A DNA stretch of 64,000 nucleotides from Bombardia bombarda. Taxonomy: Eukaryota > Ascomycota > Sordariomycetes > Sordariales > Lasiosphaeriaceae. The DNA lies in NCBI GenBank assembly GCA_030512295.1, contig JAULSR010000002.1:7316001-7380000 (forward strand), written 5' to 3'. Under the pieces are notes generated by a model. That model was not told the DNA's origin. It made no database searches and saw only the letters and a list, made by a program, of their open reading frames with translations. The position numbers and the translations under genes are program-made. Positions within the stretch are counted from its first letter, which is position 1, and each line of letters opens with the position of its first letter. Shown piece by piece: positions 43,121 through 55,400 of this stretch.

Positions 43121-44080
43121 ATGATCGACAGACAAAAACTGTTTACCAACCCAAACATGACCACCGCCAACATCTACTCCTCGCCCACTCTCCTCCCCAC
43201 CATCTCCGATCTGGACACGGATTCGGAGCAGGAGTCCCGTCTCTCACCCGACATCGACGATATGATGAGCACTTCCGAGGGCACAACAGTTGCAGGCGGC
43301 AGCCGCAGCAGCAGCGGCGTTTACAGCATTGGCGACGACGAGACTGTGCGTTCGCGTTGCCGCTCGACACACTTCCCCTCGCCGCCAAACAGCCTCGACT
43401 ACAGCGCATGTCGTTGCAACGACGTAGCTTGCGAGAAGAAGGTCTAGTAAGTCACCCCTTTCCACCATCCCTTCCATCATCAAACCGAACAAACCCAATG
43501 CTAACACACACACCCTCCAGCCAAGTCCCCATCCCCACCAACCCCAACGACACCACCACTACCACCATCCAACAGCAACCCGTCTACGAATCCTGGACCA
43601 TCACCTTCCACGCCCGCACCACCCGCGTCTCGGAATGGCACCACTTCCTCGGCGTCCGCTGGCGCCGCCGCACCGAGGCCGAAGAAGCCCACATCGTCGC
43701 CGTCGTGCCCAACGCGCACTTCTCCCAGGCCGAGCTGGCGAGCGTCTGCGCCAAGGACCGCGCCACCTTTGCCGCCTCTCATCCTCCTCCTCCTCCTCCT
43801 CCTCCTCCTCCCCCCAAATCCAACAACAACACAACAAAGCAAAGCAGCAGAAATAGCACCAGTGAAACAAGCTACAACACCTCCCTCGAACACCGCCTCC
43901 GCAAGCTCGACTGGGCCGTCCAAGACGAGATCTACGACCTGCTCAACGACCGCATCCAGAGCAGCAGCAACGCCTTCCGCCGGCGCGAGTGGCGCGTCGT
44001 CATGCTCGCCGAGGTTCCCGGCGGCGAGATGACGGACGCCTTTGGAACCACCAGTATTGCCCAGCAAGAAGAAGGACAGG

Positions 44081-44119
<39 letters not shown>

Positions 44120-44457
44120 AAAAGGGAAGAGGGAAAAGGACGGCAGCAGCAAGCCGGCTGTTGTGGAAGATGGCGACGTCAGCGCTGGCGTCGACGGGGA
44201 GAAGGATACGCGAGGGAAGAGGGAATAAGAAGGTGATGATGCCCATCACGGAGTATCGTCTGGTGCTGCGCGGGGCCGAGACCAAGGCGAACGAGGAGGG
44301 CTGGGCGAGCCACAATCGGTATAGCCGGCCGTGGCGGGACGTGGATGAGAAGGAGATTGAGCGGTTGAGGGAGAAGAGTAGTAGTAGTAGTAGTAGTAGT
44401 AAGATGTTGTTGAGGCGGAGGGAGACGGTTGTGAGTGATAAGTTTGTTAATTTTTGA
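43121..44457 (+). CDS. low-complexity hypothetical protein (poly-Pro, poly-Gln, poly-Ser)
   Basis: Exons 43121-43446 and 43521-44457 (74-nt GT-AG intron; codon TA|C rejoined as Tyr) give 420 residues. The N-terminal part is acidic and Ser-rich, ending in a Cys pair (YSACRCNDVACEKKV). The second exon has an ordered-looking segment (YESWTITFHARTTRVSEWHHFLGVRWRRRTEAEEAHIV...LDWAVQDEIYDLLNDRI...EWRVVMLAEVPGGEMTD) interrupted by runs of Pro (CTC repeat), Gln (CAG repeat, about ten) and Ser (AGT repeat). I do not recognise the family. The basic C-terminal region may be nuclear. ATG 43157 is an alternative start. Confidence 0.65.
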
Positions 44458-44948
44458 GTTACTTGTCGGGTGGTGTGTTATTCTGTGCTGGGTTTTGTTG
44501 GTTTTATTCGTGTCAGTAGCTGTCATTCTGTGGTTAAAAATGGTTGGGTCTGTTTGTTTGCTTGGGCTGGGTTTGGTTTAGTGGCTGTTTCTCTGTATAC
44601 TCTTATTGTTTTGGAAGCAACTGGCTTGGTTTACGTTTCGGGATATGGCTGGTTTGTATCTGTTCTCGGTTGTTGGGCACGGAGTTTGCGTCTTTGTCGG
44701 GCGCATATAATACCTCGAGTTGCAACCTAAAGTCAAGATGGGGATTCTTCCTTCTTCAGTGCTGGAGGTTGACTCAATCCATATTGCCGCGAAACTGAAG
44801 TAACTGAAAACGTGTTGGTCGCTAATGATCTCATTTGCGACTACTTACCTACTGCCCTTCACAACTTGTGGGTTCTAGGTTAAACCTTCAAAAGCCGGGG
44901 CCAGTCCACTATGACTCTTGCCTCTTTTCACACCTCTCTCCCAACCGG
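44458..44948. other. intergenic between convergent genes
   Basis: The segment is T/G-rich just after 44457. I see no gene in it. Confidence 0.5.
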
Positions 44949-46425
44949 TCAGTTCTTTTTAGCCCACACAGGGATCAACTCCCCATAAACGGCGGCCTCA
45001 AGCTCGTCATACAGCCTATTGACAACCAAGTCCGGATGTGGAAGCACATTGACGATGAGTGTCGCCCCTATACCCGTCTCACGGTCAATCCACTACCAGC
45101 GCACAAGACAGCCTCATTAGCCAACGCAACCCAGGACCAGAGATCACAGCACGTGTTACTTACCCAATGCGAGTTGCACATGCCCGCCCACATCATGCTT
45201 CCCTTCTTCCTCTTACCCGGCACATCCTCCATGTTAATAATACCACTTATACCATGATCAATCGGACCAAACCCAACGGGAAACTCCGGGACCATTCCAT
45301 CATGGAACATATCCGTCAGCTCCTTGAGCCTGGTACGTTGCACCGCGTCCAGCTGCGGTCGAAACATCTCGTCAACCGTCTTCTTGCCCAGAACTCGTCC
45401 GGCCTGATCAGCCTCGTCCCCAGTAGAAGAACTTGCAAACAGCAGCGCCTGCAACACCCTCGCATGATCTATCGCCGTGGTCCACAGCCCTGCGCCTCCG
45501 CTCTCGACAGGCGGGTCAGCCGGCACAGGCAACTCACACGGCCAGACCGTGCCCGACGCCGCGTCTCGAATGGAGCATGGAACAACACGGCTGGCCTCCA
45601 CAGCAGCAGTAGTCGAGTGAAATGTCGTATCGTTGATCCCCAGTAGCCCAAAGATGTTTTCGGCCATGTAGGCTTCAAGCCCCTGGCCGGTCAGCTTCTC
45701 GAGCACTTTGCCCGCCCAGTCGACTGCGCTGCCGTAGCACCAGCCCTCGCCGGGGGCAAACTTGAGGGGCGTGTTCCATCCACCGAGGGTGTACGACAGG
45801 TTGTTGACGGTCCGACCGACAGCGTGGGACCACCGCACGAGGTCTGAGTCAACGATGTCATAGGCGAGACCGACGGTGTGGGTTAGAAGATGACTGGTGG
45901 CGGTTTGAAATTAGCTCTAGGCGTGTTGTCGAAAAGCATACATGTTTTCGTGGAGTATGATCAGGAAGAAACTTGCCGGAGGGTGATGGCCTTCTTGTTG
46001 TCCTCCAGTATGGGCTGACCATCATCGGCGCCGAATCCCCTCAGGATCTGCATACGCGCCAGCTCGGGCACCAAGGGCCGCACGTCGTCGTCAAGACTGA
46101 TGAGGCCACGCTCGACGACCTGCATTAGACACGTTGTCGTGATAATCTTTGTCAGCGACGCGACCCACGTGAAGGAGTCGGGCGCGAATGGCGGCGAGTC
46201 GGTTGGTGAGCCTATGCGACCCGCAGCTCCCTGGTAGAGTATTCCTGGACATTATTCATCAGCACAGAGAAATGGTTGATCGTAGGTATGCATCAGCTTG
46301 GTGAGTAAAGGGGTAGATATACCATCCTTGCTGACAACAACAAACGCTGCACCGAGTAGCTTGTCCTTTGTATCGTTGCCTTGGGCGGCGTATTTGCTCA
46401 GGATCCTGTCGAGTATTTCTGCCAT
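44949..46425 (-). CDS. beta-lactamase-family serine hydrolase / transesterase
   Basis: Four exons (46425-46323, 46244-45977, 45893-45164, 45092-44949) give 414 residues of the class C beta-lactamase-like fold. The nucleophile motif SxxK is SLTK in TWVASLTKIITT; the second motif is Tyr-Gly-Ser in WCYGSAVDWAGK; LLTHTVGLAYD and GGAGLWTTAIDHARVLQAL are family signatures, and the protein ends in WWIDRETGIGATLIVNVLPHPD. There is no signal peptide. Fungal members include acyl-transferring esterases such as LovD and general esterases, so true antibiotic resistance is unlikely. Introns 1 and 3 are GT-AG; intron 2 (45894-45976) has a GC donor (CCG|GCAAGT), and only that splice gives ITLRHLLTHTVG. The substrate is unknown. 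Confidence 0.9.
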
Positions 46426-47962
46426 AACGAGAGCAGTTATTCTATGTGCTGGCGGTTTGAGGCTAATAATGTGCTGCTATAGCTATCTTCTCGTGGATTT
46501 CTCAGCTGAGGGACAGATAGATGATTGACCAATTTGTCTTGTATCAGATGACCAAAGTGATGGTGTGGGGAAGATGATGTTCTGAGGCAAATGAGTGGTC
46601 TAAAACTATGACGCTTAGCTCAGCATCTTGTGTAATCTTTGCGGGTCTGAACTCTGAAGGGGCGATGTTATTGGATTATGGGGCTGTAGGTCTTCAGTGA
46701 TCAACGAGCCAGCACCTATGGGGTTTAGGTTGAGTTGGGTCGCCATGCAATACGTATCCTCATTGCCATGATCTTAGTGAACAACGTATTAGCTCTTCTG
46801 AAACGTTGCACGACATCACATCCTCAATGGCAACTTTGGTGTGAGAATATTCATGGCCCATAGGGAGAAACTCAGCACGTGCGGCACGTTTAACCTGAAT
46901 GTTGGGATTCTCAACAAACGAAATATGAGGATCCAAGACATGGAGCCTCCCAAGGGGAACAGGCGGGCCGGCGTCCGTATAGCCGACTTGAGCCTGGAGT
47001 CTCAACCCGAAGACATAAGAATTCGAGTACAACGTTGATCGTTGATGATGATAGAAGATGTGATACGGAAGGAATGCTGGAGAATCGTGATTTGTCTCGC
47101 TAGTGTCATCGCGCATATCTTGGTATCTGGATGTTGGGCGACGGATCTTTCCAAGAGGATGGCAGAAGCTGGGAAGGTGCGACCCGTATCAAAATGCAAA
47201 TGATCGTAATGGTTGAAAAGAAGTTTGTCGCCACACTTATTGCTCAATGCTGTACTTTGGTGAGAGATGAATCGAATTCCATCACTATGGCTTTTTCAAC
47301 ATGACTATTCAAGTATCACCTGGCACTGATTAGTCCCCCAACACACAGTACCCAAGGAGCTGTATGGGAAATTTGCATGGCGGCGTTGAAACCGATGGGC
47401 GGCAGAAGGGTGGGTTGGACGGTGGGAATTGGGTGGAAGGTGCAAGCCTGAACGACTGAAACGGAGACGGAAGGAGCAACTGGGCCTCAATCACGCATGA
47501 TATGACTTACGAAATGTACAAGAGAGGAGTGTAATATGGGTAAGGGAAGGTGCGAAATGCTGCTCTTAGGTGTTAGGCAAGAACAACCTACCTTCATCAT
47601 CCCATCTTCTTCACCGCCTCACGCCGCCCCCCCGCCTTCAGCAGTCTTCCGCGCCACAAAACAAATCGTCCGTTTTCAGACCTCTCCTTGGTTTGGTGCA
47701 CCACGATGATTCACCACACAAAACTCAAGCGAAATTGTGATTGCCCACTGACGTCCCCGGCAAGTTCCATCAGGCGCGTTCAGGCCCTGTTTGTCTGACC
47801 AACGCGACTAGCTGCAGTGGAACCATCAAACGACCATCTACTCTCCACTGCAACTGCCTTCTCTCCCTGTTTAATCACTTTTGATCACGATTGATTATTC
47901 GCGCTTGCTTTCCTGCATCTTGCACTCCGTCATCGCCGCCGCAAAAAAAAATAAAACAAAAA
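46426..47962. other. intergenic, possible gene remnant on minus strand
   Basis: Between 47250 and 46760 two overlapping minus-strand frames (FNHYDHLHFDTGRTFPASAIL and LHVLDPHISFVENPNIQVKR) look more protein-like than chance, but they cannot be joined into a gene and match nothing I know. The last 200 bases, C/T-rich and then A-rich, are the leader of the terpene cyclase gene. Confidence 0.3.
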
Positions 47963-48951
47963 ATGGGCTCCACCGACATCCCGCCTGACCACTGCCCGTG
48001 GTGGCTCGTCCCGCTGCACACGGCGGTGCTGGGCTTCGGCGTCCTCCTCTGGGACGCGGCCTACATCCTCATGACGCGCCGTGCCCTCGCCACCAAGTCG
48101 TACGGGATGCCGCTGATGTCCCTGGCCATGAACGTGTCCTGTGACACTGTGTACGCTTTCTACGTGTGCGAGGCCCTGCTTGAGACGGTCGGCTACTCCA
48201 TCTGGCTGTATTTGAACGCCGGCCTGGTCTACACGACGGTGCGCTTCGGCTCCGAGGACTGGAAGACCACCAGTCCGTGGGTGGGCCGGAACATTGGCTG
48301 GCTGCTTGCGCTGATGACTGCTATCGGGTGCGTGGGCCACTACGCCTTTGCTGCCTGGTGGCTCGCCGAGCCGGGCAGGGGCGGCTCTGGCAACAAGGAG
48401 GGAAAGTGGTGGTATGGCCAGGACGGGCTCGACACGTCTGAGATGGGTTTTTGGTCTTCCGGTGTCTGCCAGATTGCTCTGAGCGCCGGGAGTGTTGCAA
48501 TGTTGTTGGTGAGAGGCCATTCCGGCGGCACGTCGTATGCCATCTGGTGAGTTACTTTGTTTCTTTGGCTTTCTCTTTTTTGCTCTCTATCTAGTTTGAC
48601 TCCGTCTTACTTGTTGTGTAAGAGGGTATTGCTTGCCCTTCAGCTGAAGCCATCCGAGATTCTAATATGTCGCCTAGGTTCTGCAGGGCAGTGGGCACTC
48701 TCAGCGGCCTAGTTCTATGCAATGTTCTCATGTGGTGGTATTGTCCAGAAGCCCACGGGTTCATCTTCAACCCTTTTGCCGTGTTCTTATGGGGAGCCGC
48801 TGTGGTTTGCGATATTGTCTACCCCTTCCTGCTCTGGCAGGTCCGCCGCACAGAGATCATTCTGCCAGATGGCAGACTGATGAGCGGCAGCACCCAAAAG
48901 GACACTTTGGAATTTTTGGAATTTCTCAACGGTCAAAAGAAGAATCTCTAA
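47963..48951 (+). CDS. PaxB/Pyr4-like integral membrane terpene cyclase homologue
   Basis: Exons 47963-48546 and 48678-48951 (131-nt intron; TG|G rejoined as Trp in SYAIW-FCRAV) give 285 residues with about seven membrane helices. The family pattern is clear: LWLY-type helix with LVYTTVRFGSEDW, NIGWLLALMTAIGCVGHYAF, WSSGVCQIALSAGSVAMLLVRGHSGGTSYAIW, and MWWYCPEAHGFIFNPFAVFLWGAAVVCDIVYPFLLW with LPDGR. Relatives cyclise epoxidised meroterpenoid or indole-diterpene chains. Pyr4 needs a Glu (63) and an Asp (218). Here the second acid is present (Asp240), but the usual Trp-Glu of the first motif is replaced by Cys60-Asp61. No prenyltransferase, epoxidase or GGPP synthase lies nearby, so a cyclase role is not assured. 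Confidence 0.75.
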
Positions 48952-51900
48952 GAAAGGGATAAGCTAAACAGGCCGAACCGTGTGAAGGAAATGTTTCAAC
49001 GTGGATGTCTCTATAAGAGGTCCCCAAAGACGTGCGTGAGGCCATGTAGTACCTCTGGTGCATGACAGGATTCTTGTCAGCAACACACAACACAAGCTTT
49101 CCGCATCGGGAACCACATGCATTAACTTATCACATTCATGTGGCAACCTGAGATGAATATATCCGTGGTAACGGTTCTAATGCAGCTTGTGGTAGCCAAT
49201 ATTAGTTTGATGATACTTTGTTAGCCGCCTCGTCATATATAGCCTCCGCTTTCCAATTTCAACGGCCCGCCAATGCGTTAGTACTAACTACTGCCAACCC
49301 GGTTGGCCTATTAGTGGTGTGCATGCAGGTGGTATATAAGGACAAGCCACATTGCTACAGTGTGCGAGCGTGAATAACCACGGGCTGGTAAGCTTGATGC
49401 TAATGTTGGGCCAAGTCTGATTAGTCCTCCAAGCTGGGCTCAAAGGCTCTCACGGGGTCCGACGAGTTTGTTATGGTAAGAGAGAGAGGGAGAGAGCACC
49501 GTACCTATACCTTCATCTATCTGCTCATAGCATTCATGCGCGCGCGCTATAAAGTGCGCGGGGGAGGAGATACTAATACGACCCTACATCACTTATCTAG
49601 CACGCCAAGCGCGCGCAACAAGCATCACTGCCAGCCGGCGGCCGGCACCTCATCTACCTGTCTGCAGCAGCGGATACGCAGCTCTGCCCTCAGAGCGACA
49701 AGGGCTTGCCGAGCTGTCGGGCCCGTTTGGGTCTGTCCTCTTTCCCTTTTCGTCCTTGTGCAGCCAGCACAGCACGGCCGGCCGGCAGCAACAAACAAAC
49801 GAGGTGTCCAGTACGTCATTAGCAGACAGATGGGCAGGGCAATCAAGCGAGATCAAAACGGAGCCCAGCCAGCCTAAGCACCAGGTACCCGCACCGTATG
49901 TAGACGAGGAAGGGCCGGCCCGGGAGGAAAGGGAGGGCCGCCACACCACATCATCCCCCACAGTTCTTGGCTCACGCCAGCCGGACCGTTTTTGCCACTT
50001 TGTACCGATGAGATTCAGTACAAGTACCCATCTGTGACTGGGGGGCGCTGAGTCTGGTGTCTCCTTGTCTTTACAATCTCGCCCCAACGGTCGGGTCAGT
50101 TGCACTTACATCGCCATGGCGACAAACTGCTGGCGATTCAGGCACATGTGTCTTCTTTGATTGCATGATAATTGAGGTAAAAAATCTATAGTTCAATCTC
50201 CAAAATATATATCCGCCATGCTAGATTTCCAGGACTTTGTGTGGCCTGATGGAGCTGGAAGGAGATGGATAGGCATAGATCACAACGTGGCAAAATGACC
50301 TGTTTATTAGAATCCTACCAAAACACAATAAGCCCCTTTATCCTCGACTCTTCTGGTTGAGATACACATTTGATCTTGACGAATACTGATTTGAACGGTT
50401 TCAATCCATTAGTGAACAAAATCTTCAATAACACAATGCATGTATTAGTTATAGCGCCTTATCTGTTGAAAGGTGCGTTGGCGCGGTCGCGCTGAGGGCC
50501 ATGCTGTTGGATAGCACTTCACCAAAGGCACACCCAGCAAGCCTTGGCATCCAGATAAACAGCTGCCAGCCGTTGTTGATTCGGGCGATACCTATATACA
50601 AGGCAAACCCGCAGAAGACTTGGTTTGCTCACTGGAGATAATCTCACGGGAGATAATCTCACCCGACGGCCATTTCAATCCTAATGTTCATACTCTACAA
50701 TCAACATGTCATTTTGGCCTCCAGAATCAACCGGTATCGGTTCCATACTATCGAATTCCCTTAATATAACCCACCCGTCTCTATTAGCACCACTATTCAC
50801 ATAAAAGACGCTCAGAGACTCTAACCAATCATGTCATAGTCGGCCCTTTACTCCAGTAAACTTACACCAGTACACCGGTATCCAAATCTGTAACAATGAT
50901 ATTATCACAAGGACGTCTTACAAAAGAACAAGAAGTATGATAACAAGTTAGTAGTAATGTCAATCTAGCCAATTACGATTTATATGTTTTACAAACTTGA
51001 GCTGGTCAGTCGAGTCAATTGTCTTCTAAAAGTTCATTCAAGTTCCCCGTCGTTGTCCGCCACCCTGGTATCAAGAAGTCACATGAGTCTGGCACCATGC
51101 GGGAATGGCACGGCGTTTATATTGCGCTACCGTGGCCACCATGGTCTGGGCCATCTCATGGAACAGCACTGGATCTACGAAATCGGTACGGACTTTGTTA
51201 CAGTTGCTGCAGCGCTTGCCGTGGCTACAAGAGGTTACAAACACACTATACCGCGTACGGTATCTGTTTCGTTCGTATGTGATGTATGCTGACGTGCGGG
51301 GAGGAAGGATTGGTTGCTGGTAGTACTACACTGCTCATTGTTTACTTTGGTTATGTAAGAATAGGCAATATGCAGGGGCAGAATATGCGTGTTGGTGTTG
51401 TTGGGAGGGAAGAAAAATACTTGGGTATGTGGTAAACGGTACAAACACACCCGCACAAACACACTTACCCAGAATTAAATAACGGAGACATGATTAGCCA
51501 GTCGTATGTTAGCTCAAACCTACACGGCATGAGAAGGATAAAGAACGGCTTATTTCTGCCTTTTCTCTAATGCTTTCCTCTAGTCTAGTTCCCGATGTAA
51601 ACAAGAGAGCTATAAGATGATGGTAAATGTTATTTTCTGCTGAACAAGGTCAATCGTTGCTGCACACTATGGTACCGTATGAATTGTGTTCTGCCCTGTT
51701 TACATAGAGCCCAGTGTGTTTGGCTACTCACCCATATGAAAGACAGCAGGTAGGTATCTATCAGTTCAAGTGGCAGCAATGATGGGCAGTAAAACGTTCA
51801 GCATCAGCCATGAACTGTCCGTTTTGTAAGTACAACTACCCAATGATGTATATTCTATGTTCATACATAACGATAAAATGTTTAATGATTTATGTCTTAT

Positions 51901-52402
51901 TTAACATTTTTTTTTCTTTTTTCTTTTGTTCTTTTTTTTCCCGTCCACTAAAACCTTTGGTCCTTGCCAGGCAGAGCGGAAAAGCTAACCCGATGAGAAA
52001 GCAAGGTGAAACCAAAAGGACCGTCAACAATGCAAAGCAACCTCGGCACTATCGCGTTGGGCTTCACCGGTCGAAACATCCTTTCGGCACTTATCATCGG
52101 CAGTGTGTTTCTTGCTCATACGGGTGAGGGAGTGTGAGACTCAAACAAGCGGTGAGGGCAAAGGAAAAAGGGGGAGCTCAAAGTAAAAAGGGGAGAAATC
52201 ATAAACAACCATGCAAGGAAGGCAGCCATCACTGCACGTTTGTAAGGGGTGCAGATATCTTGAATAATGTACTTCCTATGTATCTATGCAGTGTGCATGG
52301 TATGGGTTCACATGGAACACGGAATAAGCAAGCAGTGTTGCTGTCTATTACTTCCTACATGATGCAGCTATAAGTGAGGTAAGACTGTATATCTATGTAT
52401 GA
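48952..52402. other. gene-poor region, part 1
   Basis: No coding gene, tRNA or known RNA could be supported. A pyrimidine-rich tract lies at about 51908-51951 (long T runs broken by C), and a block of Cys/Gly/Arg-poor, stop-rich AT sequence at 50200-51000. A short TATA-like site with GC-box-like sequence near 49330 could belong to an unrecognised transcript. Confidence 0.5.
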
Positions 52403-52474
52403 GTGTGTTTGTTTGTTTGTTTGTTTGTGTGTTTTTGTTTGTTTCTGTGTGTGTTTGTTTGTGTGTGTGTGGTT
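52403..52474. repeat. TTTG/TG-rich microsatellite
   Basis: This is an imperfect repeat of GTTT and GT units. Confidence 0.85.
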
Positions 52475-55400
52475 ATTGAAGGAATCTGTCCATCATTCAC
52501 ATTCCGGCCAGTCCGGTGGTCAACGACTCATCTAACCAGCCCTGACACCCAAACTGGACCTACCTCCCTGGACTTATTCTGTGGTGAAACACCAGACGAG
52601 GGACCAAAACGCCGTTCTCTACTATATTCGGTAAGGGATGTGGGGGAGTGATTTGATGTAGTATATACTTGTAGCAGTAGAAATGCCTTGCAGGTACATG
52701 TACATATAGTTGTGTGAATAACAACCGGAAACTGCCGGACTCGACTATTTATTCAAACACAAAACATTCCTTTGGTTCTTCCCGATTTAGCAGTATGCCA
52801 AGATAGGGGGTTGCGCTACGACGTTGCACTGCACTAGAAAGTGAGCTTCTCGATCCCGATGGATTGGGGGGACAAGCTCGGGGGTGCCATGACATTTTCG
52901 AAGAGTTTCTCGTCACCCAAGGATTTATCCCTCGAGTTTCATGCGTGGCACTTTTCACGATAGGAGATAACCACTCATTGGTGGTGTATTACGTACTTTG
53001 ATAAGTTTATGGTCCCGAAATCCATGTCGTTGATCCCGGAGGATTCTTCCAAAAAAAGACAGGTTCGGGAGCCCCCGAAAGCCCCGGAGAGAAACTTATC
53101 CCCAGGAACACACCTAGACTACCTAGAATAGCAGCTCAACACAACAAAAACGGACAGAAAAGGAGGGAAAAGGGCCGAAATTGGTCATGATCTACACCAA
53201 GTCAGGATTGCTGCATCACTGTCCAAGTGGACAAATGTCATCAATGCATTGCATTGATGCGTACTTACATACGCGGGCAAGTAGCTAAAGCATCGAGTCC
53301 AGTTGCGTACAGTTGCGCATGCCCAGTTTCGGTACATGCAGTGTTATGTGGAGGCGGCATCCGAATGCCGGTGGGATTGCCACCGCTGTCTACCAGTAAC
53401 AAACTGGTAGTCAGAATCTCATACACGTGTGCGCATGTACAGCCTGTGAGCATGTCAACCCCCACGTCTAGTCCCAGTCTGTTTGTCTGTACTGTGTATG
53501 GGGGTTATTGTGCCCCCATCTCGGGATGCCATCATGATACACCTGTAATCCTCTTGACAGCTAATGTACATATGCACAGGGTGAGTTGTCCAACTAAGGC
53601 AGCTCGGCGGTAAATAGACGCGCGCACCGCACTCAAAGAGACATACACACACACCGCCGGCCTTGTCGTTTAGCCCGAAGTGTCTGCCTGCCTGCGGGCG
53701 GACAAGCTGCCCAAGACGCATGCAGTGTTGGTCATGCGGTCCTGTCAAGTCCGAGCCTCACCCATTGGCCTGGCCCTGAACTGGCATGGCCATAAACGGG
53801 GAATCGGGCGCACTACAGCGGCGGCGACGGCGGCTGCGGCAACGACAAAAAAGAATGGCACGCACACCAGCCCCATCATGGTCAAATTATGTCCATGATC
53901 CTGCGGGAGCTCACTGGTTGCCTAAGAAACCAAGGAGAGCAGGAAAAAAAAAAGGTTCGGAGCGCAGGCGGAATGTCTGTGCTGACGGAAACATGCGCCA
54001 CCCACCACAGAAGCAAGTCATCCATCCCATCCCATCCCATTTGGCGTCATCTCTTGGATGGTGTACTTCGTATTGAGATTAAGGTGATAGACTCAGCAAG
54101 CAGAAAGCCATGCCATGCCGCCAAGATGAACGCCGGCCGGTGGGCGGCGCGCTGACCAGACCCCCACTTGTCATGGCCCATTGAGATTGCTCGCTTGATC
54201 TTCTGCCCGGAGTATTGTCACATGTAAAAAGAGGGAAAGGGGGCTGCCGGAATGGCATCCCCGGATGACGATCGCCACGGCCGAGGGGGTTCGCGGGGGG
54301 CTGACATCAGCCGGAACGGGACGGGGGTCGGGGAAAGAAAGAGGAGGAGGCGGCGGGGGTTGGTTGTCCATTCGTGTAGTGTATATTATTAAAGTACACT
54401 GGGCAACTAGCTCGTCCTCCAGAGGTATTATCTAAGATTGATAAGATAATATTGGACCGGGTTCTCTTGGTCCAGATGCAGTGCTGCTGAGGACAAAGCA
54501 CTGTGGGCAGGTGACAGACAGCCCTGTTTGCCCCCTTGTGACCAAACCGGATTGGAGAGGCTGAGAGAAGATAGGGGAGGATCGGCGTGTGGGAAAGGTT
54601 TGCTGGGGTATTGAATCAGCGCATCTACACAGTGGGTACTTTGCTGGGAAAGGAAGCCCCAGAGAGCGTGGGGTAGCTTGTAAGTGCTGGCAGAAGCTAG
54701 GAATACAACTACATACTGGTTACTGTTGTTTGGGCTGTCAGACTGACGATGCATTGGCTGCTGGGACAGTCTGACGAGGCGCAGGTGGCCAGACTAGAGG
54801 CCCGAAAGAGAAGAACTTGACGAGCAGAAGTTGGATGCCTGGAGGAGTTGTCTATCGTGGCCAGTTGCAATGACACGAAGCAAACTATACGCTGTGGTGT
54901 AATCTCGGTGTTTGCTTTGTTATCAATGTTCTTCTCAGTTGGCGATATGTAATAGCAACCAGCTTGTGTGCTGCAAGTTCCAACAGCATAAGACCAAGTC
55001 CCGAGCTGATGATGGCACCAATGAGCTTACCATCCCCACAGGACAACGCACCCAGAGGGTCGTCAGTTGACAGGACTGGTGTCGAATCGCAGGCCCAGAC
55101 CTCGCGCTAACTGGATTCTGATGAATACTTGTGTGTAACCAAGGCATGCTTGTGCTGGCACACACCAAGGGACCGGCGATACAGATAGGGGAGGTAACAT
55201 GGTGGAGAGGATGACTTCTGACAGTGGTACCTCATACCAGCCCCGACTTGGCCCGCCAGTTAACGGTCCGAAGAAAAGAAATGAAAAGAAAAAAGGAAAC
55301 TGGAGAACAGTACGCGTTTGACGGCAGCTTCTCCCGCACAATTGCTCTCCGTTTGGTAAAGAAATCCAGAGAATTTGGAGATGCGAGATAGGAACCCGCC

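Noticed and set aside
44949..46425. Antibiotic-resistance beta-lactamase
   Set aside because: The SxxK and YxS motifs fit the wide esterase/transesterase family found in fungi; there is no signal peptide and no bacterial context.
49700..50100. Possible short gene in GC-rich stretch
   Set aside because: Overlapping frames on both strands, no splice-consistent model, no domain.
55070..55110. tRNA B-box-like sequence
   Set aside because: Flanking bases do not form T or acceptor stems.
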